From Chloroflexota bacterium (GTDB taxonomy: Bacteria > Chloroflexota > Anaerolineae > Aggregatilineales > UBA2796): 5,385 bases of DNA. Below are positions 5,168 to 5,385 of this stretch, in pieces. Position numbers and translations under genes: made by a program. Every line of letters begins with the position of its first letter. Positions within the stretch are counted from its first letter, which is position 1. The stretch spans positions 1-5,385 of the forward strand of contig JAGHYP010000191.1 of NCBI GenBank assembly GCA_017743585.1, written 5' to 3'. Below the pieces are notes generated by a model. The model had not been told where the DNA came from. It did not search any database and was given only the letters and a program-made list of their open reading frames with translations.

Positions 5168-5187
5168 CTTGCGGCGGCGTTTTAGCT

Positions 5188-5385
5188 TCAGGTTAATCCA
5201 GCAGGGCATGCAGCGCTCAGGATGCGCGCCGCGCGTGCTGACCAATCGTAATTTGAGCTGTGCGCTCGCGCCGCCGCGCCTAGCCGAGCGCGTAGCCCTT
5301 CATCTTCGAAGAGCCGCACTAGCGCCGCGCTAAAAGCGACGCGATCCTCAGGCGGGCACAACAACGCCGATTCCTCATGCTGCAC
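5188..5385 (-). CDS. glycosyltransferase (GT-B type), C-terminal end
   Basis: Only the last 65 residues are in the window; the gene runs in from beyond 5385 and stops at TGA 5190-5188. The visible part matches the C-terminal end of GT4-type (glycosyltransferase group 1) enzymes. It contains HEESALLCPPED, equivalent to the common H-G-x-x-G-L-L-x-P-P-G-D nucleotide-sugar site region; a helix with AALVRLFED, the usual LL-D segment; RARLGAAAR, nearly invariant in this position; and a closing YDWSARAARIL helix, equivalent to the usual W-x-x-x-A-x-x-L. Such enzymes transfer a sugar from a nucleotide donor onto lipids, polysaccharides or proteins, on the cytoplasmic side of the membrane. The acceptor cannot be told from this fragment. 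It is on the same strand as mreB, but the 472-base gap and the mreB promoter suggest separate transcription. Confidence 0.8.
   Translation of the reverse strand: MQHEESALLCPPEDRVAFSAALVRLFEDEGLRARLGAAARAHSSNYDWSARAARILSAACPAGLT

Larger units (their letters stand above)
4716..5187. other. gap between glycosyltransferase and mreB, no confident gene
   Basis: The left end (4716-4800) holds the mreB leader and promoter. From about 4800 to 5187 open frames exist on both strands, but they are rich in Arg, Ala and Cys with no recognisable family pattern, as expected of GC-rich non-coding or decayed DNA. The only one with a protein-like feature is a short - strand frame with a signal-peptide-like sequence (5036-5167, listed separately). 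A run of six T on the - strand (4836-4831) has no strong hairpin before it. Confidence 0.5.

Overview
The window is a GC-rich bacterial chromosomal segment. Its mix of mreB-mreC, a stand-alone PHP-type histidinol-phosphatase and a tandem thioredoxin-fold protein points to a Chloroflexota-like bacterium. This is an inference from gene style and protein sequence; no rRNA or taxonomic marker is present, so confidence is moderate at best. No insertion sequence, tRNA, rRNA or CRISPR array was found, and the region reads as ordinary housekeeping chromosome.

Layout. Positions 2-487 carry two small membrane-protein genes on the + strand: the 3' end of a DUF5989-like gene and, 12 bases later, an unrecognised three-helix membrane protein. 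All convincing genes after that are on the - strand. A gene-free stretch (488-776) separates the two converging groups. Read in the direction of transcription (right to left), the - strand holds the C-terminal end of a glycosyltransferase (5188-5385), a 472-base stretch with no confident gene apart from a doubtful signal-peptide ORF, mreB (start near 4715), mreC 18 bases after it, a 371-base gap that looks rich in regulatory elements, a two-domain thioredoxin (1693-2412), and a HisJ-type histidinol-phosphatase (777-1604).

How the genes work together. MreB (actin-like filament) and MreC (membrane-anchored periplasmic scaffold) form the core of the elongasome, which guides side-wall peptidoglycan synthesis; the usual third member, mreD, does not follow. 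The thioredoxin probably handles protein disulfides in the cytoplasm, and HisJ removes phosphate from histidinol phosphate in histidine synthesis. These two share a strand and may share a transcript, but have no obvious functional link to each other or to mreBC.

The most interesting non-coding region is 2413-2783. On the - strand it contains two promoter-like sites, a compact arrangement of two interleaved perfect inverted repeats that could fold as an H-type pseudoknot in the thioredoxin leader RNA, and a 12-base direct repeat. The thioredoxin is also notable because its N-terminal thioredoxin fold has lost both active-site cysteines. Nothing here amounts to a clearly new multi-gene system.
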